A stretch of 64,000 bases of DNA from Sporosarcina aquimarina (GCF_019748715.1 NZ_JACLBZ010000010.1:57342-121341); one strand, 5' to 3'. Shown: positions 8,405 to 17,356, counted from the first letter of the stretch. Translations and numbers: made by a program. Notes: generated from the sequence alone by a model not told the origin.

Positions 8405-9571
8405 ATGAAAAAGAGAATCTTTTCTGTCCTTATAGGTGCCGCTTTTTTGATAGGCGGATGCGGGACGGCAGGATTGGATAGTACTGAGCAAAACAGCTCT
8501 GCTAATCAAGAAGGATGGCAGACGGTGAAGAAAGTAGATGGGCGTGAAATCATCGCAGAATTAGAGCAGAGCGTAAAGGATTTTCCGCTCCGGGAGAAGG
8601 CGGTGGCCGAACAAATTGATAATCCGGACTATAAAGCTGGATTTTTTGGCGAACCATCGAAGGAATTGGAAGAAGATATGGCCGTGCAGGCGATTGAAGT
8701 GCCGATTGCAATCGAAGTTGTGGAAGAAGTGTATGGGGGCAATGAAGGTTTTGAAAAAGAGGGCGTTCTCTTTATTGAAAATCAAGCAGACGGTGCTGCT
8801 CAATCAGGCATTTGGATCGGCGTGAAGGATCCCGATGAGCGTGTACAGCAAGTCATTGATCTCTTGCAGCCGATAGTGGACGAGGGCAAAATTTTGGCTA
8901 AACCGATTTATATTTTCAGGAGCTCGCATACCCAGCATGAACTGTATACGATGCAGGATGAAGTGGCAGAAGTGCTGAAAGAGATGAAGCAAGAGCGCGG
9001 ATCATTCGCATTATCGGTCAATACGATAACAGGAGTTGTTGAAATAGGACATGATTTCCTAAAGCCCGAGCAACAAAAAGAGCTAGAGGAGCAGTTTTTG
9101 GATTATACGTTCCACTTCAAGCAAGAGGGGAACATGGTCGCGGAACCCGGAGAATCAGCTATTATTAAGCCGAATCAGATAATGACTGAAACTCCTGTCA
9201 AAGATGGCGGATTCATCATGGACGTGTCGGAAGGCAGTATTTTCGTCTCAGGCGGTACGGAAGGTGCCACCAACTATTCATTTCCTGAAGCTGATCTGCT
9301 GACGGTCGGCCAACGTGTGAAAGTGGAGGCAACAGGCGGAATTGCGGAGTCGTATCCGGCACAGGGAACAGCGAAGTTTGTAGAAATCCTGCCTGATTAT
9401 AAACCTGCCGACGCAACACTTTCCGAATCGCAAGCCGTGGCGAAAGCAATTAAAGAGAAAAAGAAGGAATTTTTTAATTTTAATGTAATTACCGAAGTGC
9501 AGTATGATGGGAATCGCAAGGTATGGATACTGGAAATAAGCGATGACAGTAGGGTGGAGGTGGAAGGTTGA
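8405..9571 (+). CDS. DUF3221-domain lipoprotein of unknown function
   Basis: 388 residues. Residues 1-19 form a lipoprotein signal (IGGC, Cys19). A Glu/Lys-rich first part (to about residue 245) is followed by a segment, GGFIMDVSEGSIFVSGG and VGQRVKVEATGGI (about 265-320), which resembles DUF3221, a small beta domain found in Bacillales lipoproteins. The C-terminus (about 335-388) may be a further small alpha/beta domain. A GGAGGGAG ribosome site supports the start. Transcribed alone. The role is unknown; it should be exposed on the outer face of the membrane. Confidence 0.75.
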   Translation: MKKRIFSVLIGAAFLIGGCGTAGLDSTEQNSSANQEGWQTVKKVDGREIIAELEQSVKDFPLREKAVAEQIDNPDYKAGFFGEPSKELEEDMAVQAIEVPIAIEVVEEVYGGNEGFEKEGVLFIENQADGAAQSGIWIGVKDPDERVQQVIDLLQPIVDEGKILAKPIYIFRSSHTQHELYTMQDEVAEVLKEMKQERGSFALSVNTITGVVEIGHDFLKPEQQKELEEQFLDYTFHFKQEGNMVAEPGESAIIKPNQIMTETPVKDGGFIMDVSEGSIFVSGGTEGATNYSFPEADLLTVGQRVKVEATGGIAESYPAQGTAKFVEILPDYKPADATLSESQAVAKAIKEKKKEFFNFNVITEVQYDGNRKVWILEISDDSRVEVEG

Positions 9572-9702
9572 TAATTGAAGATGTCTGTGTATGGATTGAA
9601 GTACCTGAGTAAAAAAACATGATTGCTTGATTGAACGTGAATGTACAAACAAGCGGAATAGTTGCCTGCACAGATAGTCCGAAACTCATCACAAATTAGT
9701 TA

Positions 9703-9737
9703 GTAAAAAGCCGATCCGCAGTAGATAGCCTTTTTAC
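9703..9737 (+). terminator. Possible terminator after the DUF3221 gene
   Basis: GTAAAAAG and CTTTTTAC flank a 19-base loop. A weak stem, about 130 bases after the stop codon. Confidence 0.35.
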
Positions 9738-9775
9738 GTATGTCTTTTTGCCTTTTCCAATTGCGGTCAGATGAA

Positions 9776-10167
9776 GTAGGAGAGTGAAACGGTGACAATA
9801 CGGAATATCGCGGAAGTGGCGGGGCTCTCGCTTGGAGCGCTCCGCCATTATTATTCGCCAAGACGACTTGCTTGTCTATGCAGTGACACCCGTGCAGGAA
9901 AGGGCTACAGGCCGGATTGAAGCAGTTACAAGAAAGATGTTGTCGCCATTTTATGAGATTGTCCCGTTGAATGAAAAAACCCGAGCCCAGATGGAAGTCT
10001 AGTTCGCGTTCATTGTACATGTGGACTACCGGAAAGATGAGCTGCCTATCCTCGACGTTGGAGTTCGGGAGGGGGTTCACACTCCACGCCTTGCTTGAGC
10101 CAGATCGATTGGATTCAGAAAGAGCACGGAACACAATTCGCTATCATATCGACTCGATATGTTGTTA
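9776..10167 (+). pseudogene. TetR family regulator, degraded
   Basis: Pieces of one TetR/AcrR protein lie in order but in different frames. At 9793 the helix-turn-helix reads VTIRNIAEVAGLSLGALRHYY. After a frameshift the effector-domain start reads YAVTPVQERATGRIEAV and runs on to a stop inside MEV-stop-FAFIVHVDYRKDELPIL. Then after another shift, LHALLEPDRLDSERARN and TIRYHIDSIC match the end of BetI/AcrR-type C-terminal domains. The N-terminal 20-30 residues are missing. At least two frameshifts and one in-frame stop make function impossible. Confidence 0.82.
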
Positions 10168-10354
10168 AGCGCGGAAGTAGATGATAGCTCGTGCAGTAGG
10201 AATAAAGGTATTCCGAAAACGAAATGTGGATTCCTCGAAGCTTAAATCATAGGAGCAAGCATGATTTATAATAATGAATATTGTGTTTGAGCGCATAATT
10301 TAAAGGTTCACGATGAAGACACAATTATGTATAATCGTGATAGGAGATGATACG

Positions 10355-10747
10355 ATGTCAATCAGCAGAAAAGATTATCTACAACAAATCATTAAATTAC
10401 ACGAACGGTTAATTATAGCGTCCGAGGAATATGAAGGGATATCTGAAGAATTCATTCTCAAGCAAAATCCAGACATTTCATCCATGAAAGAACAATGGCT
10501 GGTGAAAGTGAAAGACTTCAAGCGGATTTTGGCTGACATGGACAATCTGGAAATCCCAAATGCGTTTGAAAAAGAAGGTAACGAACTCAAATATGTCTAT
10601 GAGAACTATGTCAGCTGTGTAGAGGAAAAGACCCGAAAGTTCAGTATAGAAACGATGGCAAATGGGGAACTGGAAGCTATTCAAGCGTCGGAGGTACAAG
10701 CTGCAGAGTATATTGAAGACCTGATTGAAGCGTTATTTGATAAGTAA
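10355..10747 (+). CDS. Small acidic helical protein, unknown function
   Basis: 130 residues from the ATG at 10355, which follows TAGGAGAT; an upstream ATG at 10313 lacks a ribosome site. The sequence is almost entirely charged helix-forming residues (KDYLQQIIKLHERL, EEKTRKFSIETMANGELEAI) without membrane segments or signal, so a cytoplasmic helical bundle is likely. I recognise no family. It stands alone between a degraded regulator gene and a repeat-rich spacer. Confidence 0.7.
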   Translation: MSISRKDYLQQIIKLHERLIIASEEYEGISEEFILKQNPDISSMKEQWLVKVKDFKRILADMDNLEIPNAFEKEGNELKYVYENYVSCVEEKTRKFSIETMANGELEAIQASEVQAAEYIEDLIEALFDK

Positions 10748-10812
10748 ATCCTTTTCATCCTAAGTACCTGATCTTCATACAAATTTAGAATAATTCAAAG
10801 TTACTTCTATAG

Positions 10813-10873
10813 ATGCCGGGTCCTGTCACAATCCGCAAGATGCATGCGGATGGGGGCGGGAGCCAGGCACCCT
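10813..10873. repeat. REP-like palindromic repeat, copy 1
   Basis: Begins TGCCGGGTC and ends GGGAGCCAGGCACC, with an inner TCCGCA...TGCGGA stem. It shares length, ends and the GCATGCGGA core with the copy at 20489. The ends are imperfect inverted repeats (TGCC-GG against CC-GGCA). Confidence 0.65.
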
Positions 10874-10896
10874 AGCGGGGAAAGCGCTCCAAAAAC

Positions 10897-10985
10897 AGTG
10901 CGGACCGAGCGAAAGTCTGGTCGGTCCGCACTAAACTAAGCTGGTAACGAGCGAAAGTTGGTTAGAACCGCACCAAACGGGCTCC
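10897..10985. repeat. Hairpin and degenerate tandem copy in a gene-free spacer
   Basis: AGTGCGGACCGA and TCGGTCCGCACT (10897-10932) form a perfect 12-bp stem around GCGAAAGTCTGG. Directly after it, GGTAACGAGCGAAAGTTGG...ACCGCACC repeats the same design with a weaker stem. There is no T run. The 300-base spacer 10748-11053 holds this and the REP-like element and no gene. Confidence 0.6.
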
Positions 10986-11053
10986 ATTTGGTTGAGTCTA
11001 GGGTTGCTATGAAGTTGTGCGCGGGAACGGCAGCTTCCAAACTATCAATACCA

Positions 11054-11971
11054 TCACTTAATATGATTCCCAATCAAATAAAAAGTCCGATCTTCCGTCA
11101 GATTGGCAAGATAATCCATTCCGGCAGCTCTGGCGGAAGCTGTTTCATCTGGCAATTCGGCAAAGCCTTTTTCTTTATTGTTCACCCACCATATTTGATC
11201 TGCCTTAATCTCTTTAAACTCCTCTTTTGATACAGTGTTTTTCAACACGCCCCACACTTCGTTCAGCAAATCATCCCATTCATTGTAGTATTGACCAAAG
11301 AAACCGGGTGGTGGATTATTTGCGTATAGGTCGCTCGCTTCTTTTGCTATTCTGTGCTCAAGCTCTTGTGCTTGTTGTATGTATTTATTTTTCAAATTTT
11401 TCTCTTCAGCTGTTCGTTGCTTTGCTTCCTTTTCCAACCGTTCTTTCTCGGCGATACGTTTTTTCGCTGCTCCTAATTCAATATATAAATTATCTATTTC
11501 ACTATTCAACGCATCGGACTTTATATTGCTTTTTAATTCACTCAACTTAGAGGCAGCTTCTTCAACCCCATCGCTACTGATCAGCTTTTCGATAACTTTC
11601 AGATCGTTTGCGTTCTGCTTTTCCTTTTCCTTTTCCTCTTCAATCGTTACAAGTAGTGTCTTCACTTCGTTTTGCAACGACGGTACAATGTCTTCATTTT
11701 TCAGCAAAGTGTTCGCTAAATCAGCCGCTTCTGTCCAATTAAAGAGCTCAATTTTTTCCTTCACTTCTTCATATTCATGTAATAAAACAACCCGGTCTTT
11801 TGCTTCGGAACTATCCGGCTTTTCTTCTAGAGCAGTGTTATATAATTTAAGTGCGTTTTCATATTCTCCGCTTTCCAATGCAGCCTCTGCTTCTTCAAAA
11901 GACTGTTTATATGCAGAACTGCAGCCGGTCAATACTGAAATAATTGCAAGTAATAAAAAGATTCGTTTCAT
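11054..11971 (-). CDS. TPR/coiled-coil lipoprotein, unknown function
   Basis: 305 residues from the ATG at 11971 (GAGGAG seven bases before it); the GTG at 11992 is less likely. A lipoprotein signal ends LTGC (Cys17). Residues about 20-75 contain tetratricopeptide-like helices (AEAALESGEYENALKLY). A long Lys/Glu-rich coiled coil covers about 100-220 (KERLEKEAKQRTAEEKN). The C-terminal 80 residues are more globular (FFGQYYNEWDDLLNEVW) and match nothing I know. Probably an extracytoplasmic scaffold or adaptor protein. Confidence 0.75.
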   Translation of the reverse strand: MKRIFLLLAIISVLTGCSSAYKQSFEEAEAALESGEYENALKLYNTALEEKPDSSEAKDRVVLLHEYEEVKEKIELFNWTEAADLANTLLKNEDIVPSLQNEVKTLLVTIEEEKEKEKQNANDLKVIEKLISSDGVEEAASKLSELKSNIKSDALNSEIDNLYIELGAAKKRIAEKERLEKEAKQRTAEEKNLKNKYIQQAQELEHRIAKEASDLYANNPPPGFFGQYYNEWDDLLNEVWGVLKNTVSKEEFKEIKADQIWWVNNKEKGFAELPDETASARAAGMDYLANLTEDRTFYLIGNHIK

Positions 11972-12173
11972 CTGCTTGCTCCTCACTTTCACATATTGGT
12001 GCCTAAACCGTTAAATAGGCTAGGTGTTAAAGGCCTTTCATTAATCAAAGAAATACTTAGCCGGTTTAAGGTACATAACTAACGAATCACTCATTTTCCA
12101 TTTCAAAACACTGGCCTCTGGACATAGTGCCTTTTTAATATACTTTTAATACATGTGTAGCATTTCCACCCAC

Positions 12174-13262
12174 TCACCAATCTGGCACACCAACATGATC
12201 TTCCACCCACTCATCGGTATACCTAATCACATGGTTGGCATTTCGCAGCGGCACCACTTTAAACCGATTCTGTTCATCCTTGATGACTGCAGTGGGGAAT
12301 AAACGGGGATCATCAATCGAAACTGTTGTTGTATCGCCTGTCTTCTCCTTTTTTACCGTAAGCCGGGCAATGCCTCCAAAGTTTGTGTATTCAAAAGGCT
12401 GTGCGGAATAGAAGTTGCCGAGCGAGAAAAAGACTTTCGCATTTCCGACTTCTCCGTATCGTTGTAAAACATGCGGGTGATGACCGAAAATAATATCAGC
12501 TCCGTTTTTCGCTACAAACTCCGCAAGTTCTTCTTGTGTGTCCGAGGTGTTCAACACATATTCCGGTCCCCAGTGCAGAGAGACTACAGTGACATCCACA
12601 GAAGGTTTAAGCCTTTGTATATCTTCTGCAATCTTCACACGCTCCACCATGTTGACCAAATACTCTTTTCCATAGGGAGCCAATCCGACGTTCGTTCCGT
12701 ATGTATACGCCAACACGCCGATTCGGATCCCATTCACTTCAACAATCCTTTGATTCTCTTGGTCCTCGATAGACTGATAGGCACCGACATATGGCATCGC
12801 ATACTCTTTCACATGTTGAATGGATTTCAGGACGCCGATTTCTCCTTTGTCCAATGTATGATTATTGGCTAATGAAATCATATCAACGCCTGCGCTTTGA
12901 AGATCTTGAATGATATGTTTTGGGCTGTTGAACTTCGGATAGGTGGACAGACCCAGCTCAACACCCCCCGGCATGGATTCTTGATTGGCGATTAAGAAAT
13001 CAATACCCATCATCTTCTCTTTCACTTCTTGAAATGCAAAATCGTAACTTGGATACGTGTTGATTGGGTAATGCAACAGCACATCTCCAATCATGCCGAT
13101 CGTTGCAATGTTTACTGCCATTTGTTCTAGTTTTTCTTCAGTTTCTTCTTCATGCACTGTAACAGGGAGCGCCTGATCTCTTTCCTTCCAATCTTCCCAT
13201 AAAATATAGCCGCATATTATCCAGACTGAAACCATGATAGCGAACATCCATTTTGTCTTCAC
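12174..13262 (-). CDS. CapA/PgsA family protein
   Basis: 362 residues with one N-terminal membrane segment (about 5-22) and an external metallophosphoesterase-like CapA domain. Family motifs are GMIGDVLLHYPI (about 58), NQESMPGG, SLANNHTLDKGE, VVSLHWGPEY and DIIFGHHPHVLQ. CapA/PgsA proteins take part in poly-gamma-glutamate capsule synthesis or export in Bacillus, but stand-alone members like this one, without capB/capC neighbours, are common and unassigned. Start is a GTG at 13262 behind GGAGAGG. Confidence 0.85.
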   Translation of the reverse strand: MKTKWMFAIMVSVWIICGYILWEDWKERDQALPVTVHEEETEEKLEQMAVNIATIGMIGDVLLHYPINTYPSYDFAFQEVKEKMMGIDFLIANQESMPGGVELGLSTYPKFNSPKHIIQDLQSAGVDMISLANNHTLDKGEIGVLKSIQHVKEYAMPYVGAYQSIEDQENQRIVEVNGIRIGVLAYTYGTNVGLAPYGKEYLVNMVERVKIAEDIQRLKPSVDVTVVSLHWGPEYVLNTSDTQEELAEFVAKNGADIIFGHHPHVLQRYGEVGNAKVFFSLGNFYSAQPFEYTNFGGIARLTVKKEKTGDTTTVSIDDPRLFPTAVIKDEQNRFKVVPLRNANHVIRYTDEWVEDHVGVPDW

Positions 13263-13671
13263 GTTAACCTCTCCATATCAAAGTACCAGGTCTGCACACA
13301 AGTTGGAAATGAACACACCACAAAACAATCCTTCCGACGAGATACGTAATCGGAAGGATTAATTGTATATTTGGGGCCAAACCACCACCTGTTTTGTGAT
13401 TATTCACTCAATTGGGTGGAGACCTAGTACTCACTTCTTCATTTTCAGGAATTTTCATTCTGTAAAGCAGAAAACAAATCTACTACTAATAACTAACTTT
13501 ACCTTGCTAAAATCATCTAATTATACCATATAAATTTTATAGAAAAGCAACTTTCTATTGTTTGTGACTGAAACTTAATAGGTTACATAAGAACTACATC
13601 TTCACGAGAAGAATTGAAGAAGTGAGGATAACCTGGAAATCGGTTGGAGGGCGTCATTGTTACTTCCGCTA
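13263..13671. other. Gene-free spacer with a hairpin
   Basis: Contains a perfect 11-bp stem at 13327-13360 (AATCCTTCCGA and complement, 12-base loop). Read leftward it is followed by GTTTTG, so it could end transcription from the 13672-14079 gene. No coding region is supported. Confidence 0.5.
13327..13360 (-). terminator. Hairpin, possible terminator
   Basis: Perfect inverted repeat of 11 bases; only a short T run. Lies between two leftward genes. Confidence 0.45.
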
Positions 13672-14079
13672 TCACTTAACAATCAACACATCCTTCTCCG
13701 GTGTCAGCAGCCCATTCTGTTCATAATAACTAACCCCTGTTCTTGAAAGCACTGCTGTTTTAACCGCATGATCCCCTTTAGCAAATACAAGCAGAAACAT
13801 ATCCTCCCTAATATCTAGACCATTGATGTTGCCCTTAAACTTAACATTCAAAGAATCCTCTATGACATCTACGGTCGTATAGGGCCCATAGACCAATGCC
13901 CGATCCCAGTCGAAATCAGTTAAAGTGGACAGGGGGATTTCTGTTGTACCACTTTTTGCTTGTTCTACAATCTTCATAGCAAGCACCGGATCTTCACTCG
14001 CTCTATTAACAAAGAACAAGCTTACCATTGCAATAATTAGCACACCCCCGCCAATCCAAAAACTCCATTTTTTTAACAT
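13672..14079 (-). CDS. Membrane-anchored small protein, unknown function
   Basis: 135 residues: one N-terminal membrane segment (about 6-24), then an external domain of about 110 residues that contains FDWDRALVYGPYTTVDVIED. This pattern of a short anchored domain starting DFDWDRALVYGPY is seen in other Bacillales small proteins of unknown role. AGAGGTG precedes the ATG. Single gene between the CapA gene and the reductase gene. I recognise no catalytic residues. Confidence 0.7.
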   Translation of the reverse strand: MLKKWSFWIGGGVLIIAMVSLFFVNRASEDPVLAMKIVEQAKSGTTEIPLSTLTDFDWDRALVYGPYTTVDVIEDSLNVKFKGNINGLDIREDMFLLVFAKGDHAVKTAVLSRTGVSYYEQNGLLTPEKDVLIVK

Positions 14080-14170
14080 AAATCACACCTCTAGTAATCT
14101 GTAGCTTTCACATTAATTGCTTGCAGGTCAAATAACGATCCAGCATTCATTTCGACCGGTATTTATAAGA

Positions 14171-14914
14171 TCAAACCATCAAAAATCCACCACTGACGCT
14201 AATGCATTCCCCGGTAACAAAACTCGAATCATCCGATGACAAGAAGGAGACAACCGATGCCACTTCAGATGGATCTCCCATCCGGCCCACCGGTGTTAAT
14301 AACGTAGCCATCCTCTTAACATCTTCCGGTAGATTTTTTGTCATGTCGGTATTTATCTGTCCGGGTGCGACCGCATTTACAGTAATTCGCTTGCTGCCGT
14401 TTTCTTTAGCCAATGTCCGCGTCAAGCCAATCACTCCAGCTTTAGACGCGCTGTAATTCGCCTGTCCCAAATTGCCCCAGCTGGAGGTGGAAGAAACATT
14501 GACGATTTTTCCGTACTGCTGTGCCCGCATGCTTGGAATGACGGCTTGGCATGTATAAAACATGCTATTTAGGTTGATATCCATGACGGACTGCCATTGC
14601 TCTGGCGTCATTTTATGAAAGAATGCGTCTCTTGTGATACCTGCATTGTTGATCAGAATATCAATCTTGCCAAGCTTCTCGTAAATGGTTGTGAATGTAT
14701 CTTTTACATCTGTTTGATCCGCTACATTGCATTTCAGCGTAAGAACACGTTCTCCTGAAGCATCCAGCTTGTTGGCTGTCTGTTCGAGAGTATTGAAGTT
14801 GGTATCCAACATCGCTACAGTAGCCCCCTCTTCCAATAGTCTTTCTGCGATTTTAGCACCAATCCCTTGAGCTCCTCCAGTTACGACCGCCACTTTATTT
14901 AATAATTTCCCCAT
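14171..14914 (-). CDS. Short-chain dehydrogenase, FabG/PhaB-like
   Basis: 247 residues from the ATG at 14914, eight bases after AAGGAG (a GTG at 14923 is in frame but too close to the ribosome site). Classical SDR marks are all present: TGGAQGIG for the cofactor, NNAG, catalytic Ser in VSSTSSWG, YSASK, and a C-terminal GGFLMV. Such enzymes reduce 3-oxoacyl-ACP or acetoacetyl-CoA with NADPH. It is outside any fatty acid synthesis cluster, so a housekeeping FabG role is unlikely; an acetoacetyl-CoA or other carbonyl reductase is equally possible. Confidence 0.88.
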   Translation of the reverse strand: MGKLLNKVAVVTGGAQGIGAKIAERLLEEGATVAMLDTNFNTLEQTANKLDASGERVLTLKCNVADQTDVKDTFTTIYEKLGKIDILINNAGITRDAFFHKMTPEQWQSVMDINLNSMFYTCQAVIPSMRAQQYGKIVNVSSTSSWGNLGQANYSASKAGVIGLTRTLAKENGSKRITVNAVAPGQINTDMTKNLPEDVKRMATLLTPVGRMGDPSEVASVVSFLSSDDSSFVTGECISVSGGFLMV

Positions 14915-15099
14915 CCTATTCACTCCTTAGTTTTTAATAGAATATTAGGATAACTTTAACATAACTGAGTAGTGAATCATACAAGCAAAGTGACAGGGGA
15001 CTGCCCGTTACTGAGCCCCTTTCCTAAACAGCTCCGACAATTGCCGCTAGAACAATTTGAAAAATAGTTTCATGTATGTGTATCTCTTTTGGCCTCTCC

Positions 15100-15130
15100 T
15101 TTCTATATAGAAAGAAAAAGGGGTTTTTCT
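15100..15130 (+). promoter_or_regulatory. Palindrome and hairpin over a ribosome binding site
   Basis: TTTCTATATAGAAA (15100-15113) is a perfect palindrome. AGAAAAA and TTTTTCT (15113-15130) pair around a GGGG loop that is the likely ribosome site of the gene at 15132. The arrangement could set translation of that gene or be an operator. Confidence 0.45.
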
Positions 15131-15131
15131 C

Positions 15132-15950
15132 ATGACACATTATCTTTCTCAGTACGCGAAATTCCAGAACAAAATCGAAATGGACGTTGCGGCACGCCAG
15201 CATATAGACCTTCATTGGAATGCGATGAACAAGACCGACCGCGCTGTCCTTGAAATGATTCGATGTTATTCAGTGATTTACTTGGCTGCCCACTTGAAAC
15301 ACCAGACGATTGAAACGAAACTCAGCTTGTCGAATTCCACGGTCAGACGGACTCTCCGCAAACTGGAGAAACTGCAGATTATCGAGCGGATTCATTATGT
15401 CAGGCCTGTTATGAGCGGCTTGGGAGCAAATATTTATGTTATTTTGCCCATCAATGACCAGGGGAATTTGGACAGGGGCGTTGAGGTGACCGAGCCTAAT
15501 CAGGACGTGGTTTCTGAGGCGGTTTTGGAAAAAGAACCTTCTTTCTATAAATCTCAAAACACTAAAGACTTTATAAAGACGTCTCACCCTGCTGGTGAAA
15601 AGTTATCCACAACTCTTTTTACGAAGATGAAAGATATATTGTCGTTGACTGGAGATAGTGCCAAAACACGTGAGTTCTTTGGGATTTATAGGGCGCTCTC
15701 GGGACGCATGTTGAAGTTCGGAATTTATAAAGGCAAGGAGGAAGTATTCGAGGATTTGGCTTATCGTGCAATGCGGATCAGTGTAATGGCGACAAAAACA
15801 AAGCGTATCCGCAATTTACCGGGCTATTTCAGCGGTGTTTTGCGTGAGTTGATTGATGAGACGTTTTTTAGTGATATTTATCAGGAGTATACAGTTTCGG
15901 TTGAGGAGTTTGAATGGAACGGGAGAGCGCAATCAAACACCTTTTTATGA
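15132..15950 (+). CDS. Winged-helix protein, unknown function
   Basis: 272 residues. Residues about 30-105 form a winged helix (AMNKTDRAVLEMI, LSNSTVRRTLRKLEKLQIIERIHYVRP), similar in layout to plasmid replication or MarR-like DNA-binding domains. A middle linker is followed by a C-terminal helical domain (about 165-255: REFFGIYRALSGRML, NLPGYFSGVLRELID), which recalls the second domain of Rep-like proteins. No plasmid genes are nearby. It lies just upstream of the ECF sigma operon but has its own ribosome site and no shared promoter. A DNA-binding role is inferred. Confidence 0.65.
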   Translation: MTHYLSQYAKFQNKIEMDVAARQHIDLHWNAMNKTDRAVLEMIRCYSVIYLAAHLKHQTIETKLSLSNSTVRRTLRKLEKLQIIERIHYVRPVMSGLGANIYVILPINDQGNLDRGVEVTEPNQDVVSEAVLEKEPSFYKSQNTKDFIKTSHPAGEKLSTTLFTKMKDILSLTGDSAKTREFFGIYRALSGRMLKFGIYKGKEEVFEDLAYRAMRISVMATKTKRIRNLPGYFSGVLRELIDETFFSDIYQEYTVSVEEFEWNGRAQSNTFL

Positions 15951-15986
15951 AATCCAACCATTCTCCAAAATATTTTTAAAAACATT

Positions 15987-16013
15987 TGAAACTTTTTCTG
16001 AAAATCTCCGTCT
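15987..16013 (+). promoter_or_regulatory. ECF sigma factor promoter of the deacetylase-sigma operon
   Basis: TGAAAC, 16 bases, CGTCT, with spacer bases CTGAAAA and CTC shared with the promoter at 3377. It lies about 35 bases before the deacetylase start codon and suggests that the sigma factor of this operon drives its own transcription. Confidence 0.75.
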
Positions 16014-16046
16014 GTAGGTTGCTTAGATGACAGTGGAGGTATAGGT

Positions 16047-17336
16047 ATGAAGAAAATGGTTTTTATTGGGCTGTTACTTATTGGCTTGATTTTATTTATA
16101 ATGGGGGGTGGCGCAAAATGGAATATGGCTGTGGCTTCATTTGTTGATGAGCAGTCTGGAAGAGTGTTTGCGCAACTTATTCAAAAAGAAGAGACAGTTG
16201 AAGAGATAGAATTTGAGCGGGTACTGACACTTGTAGAGCGCCAGCCGATATATATGAAGGGAGCGACTTTCATTCGAATTGGCGAGTTGGAGGCGAATCA
16301 GCCGGTTGCCATTACAGGTGAAGATGAGGAGTATTATGAGCTTCGGTTAGGAAAAATGCCGGTATTTGTTCGTAAGGGTCAGGGGACGATTGAAAAAAAG
16401 AAGCTGCCGGTATTTGTACAAACGGAACGGTTGGCTGCGGTAAAAACGCTTCGAAAGACGGCGGTTTATAATGATAAGGACTTACAGAGTACCGTCTTGG
16501 CCCAGTTGGAAGAAGGTTATCGCTATCCAATCGTACAAGAGGAAGAAGATTGGTATATCGTAAAAATCGGTGAACGGCCGGGATATATTGACAAGCGCTC
16601 CGTTGTGTTGGACGAAGGGTTGCCGGTTCTTGTCTACCATCATATCGTGCCCCGTGATTGGATGAAAACAATGGCAAGTACCGTTTCTTTAGAAAATTTT
16701 GAGCAGCAGATGGGGTATTTGGCGGAGCGTCAATTTGAGACGCTGACGGCACAGCAGCTTTATGATTATTTGGAAGGACGTCTCGTTGTCCCTGGCAAGG
16801 CGGTGCTCATTACTTTCGATGATGGCTTATTATCATCAAAAGAATATGCGTATCCGATTTTGAAGCAATATGGGTTTACCGCGCTTCAGCACATTATCTC
16901 TTCTCGTACATACAGAGCGCAAGGCATACAACGTTATGACGCGGAAGGTCCGATACAGTTTTTGACAGCTGAAGAAATGAAAGAGATAACAGATGTTTTC
17001 CAACTCGAAGCGCATACATATGGACTGCATAATCTTAATAAAGAATTGGGTACTGGAATTGCGCTAGAACATGTAAAAGAAGAGATTTTTGCGGACTTGC
17101 AGCGGAATATGGAACAAGTGCCGGCGGCCGTATCATTAGCCTATCCATATGGACATTATAATGAAGAATTTATCGCGGCGGCTAAAGAGGCAGGGCTATT
17201 AATTGGCTTTACAACCACCGAAGGCTATGCAACTATAGACGTTTCGAATTATGAAGTAAGTCGATTTGGAATGACAGAAAAAAGGTCATTTGAGCAGTTT
17301 GCTGCGTATGTGGATGGGGACATGACGTGGCAATAG
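16047..17336 (+). CDS. Polysaccharide deacetylase with SH3-like N-terminal region
   Basis: 429 residues. A membrane anchor (about 5-22) is followed by two SH3-like segments (about 60-110 and 125-188) and a carbohydrate esterase 4 / NodB-fold domain from about 190. Catalytic marks are VLVYHHIV, TFDDG (256-260) and EAHTYGLH with His323 and His328, the spacing seen in IcaB/PgaB-type enzymes. It should remove acetyl groups from a cell wall or exopolysaccharide outside the membrane. First gene of an operon with the ECF sigma gene (21-base gap). Confidence 0.9.
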   Translation: MKKMVFIGLLLIGLILFIMGGGAKWNMAVASFVDEQSGRVFAQLIQKEETVEEIEFERVLTLVERQPIYMKGATFIRIGELEANQPVAITGEDEEYYELRLGKMPVFVRKGQGTIEKKKLPVFVQTERLAAVKTLRKTAVYNDKDLQSTVLAQLEEGYRYPIVQEEEDWYIVKIGERPGYIDKRSVVLDEGLPVLVYHHIVPRDWMKTMASTVSLENFEQQMGYLAERQFETLTAQQLYDYLEGRLVVPGKAVLITFDDGLLSSKEYAYPILKQYGFTALQHIISSRTYRAQGIQRYDAEGPIQFLTAEEMKEITDVFQLEAHTYGLHNLNKELGTGIALEHVKEEIFADLQRNMEQVPAAVSLAYPYGHYNEEFIAAAKEAGLLIGFTTTEGYATIDVSNYEVSRFGMTEKRSFEQFAAYVDGDMTWQ

Positions 17337-17356
17337 AAAAGGGTGAGGTTTCGTAA

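Noticed and set aside
9278..9692. Leftward open frames over the end of the DUF3221 gene
   Set aside because: Shadows of the rightward lipoprotein gene, without ribosome sites.
15132..15950. Plasmid replication initiator
   Set aside because: The domain layout is reminiscent, but there are no iterons or partition genes and the surroundings are chromosomal.
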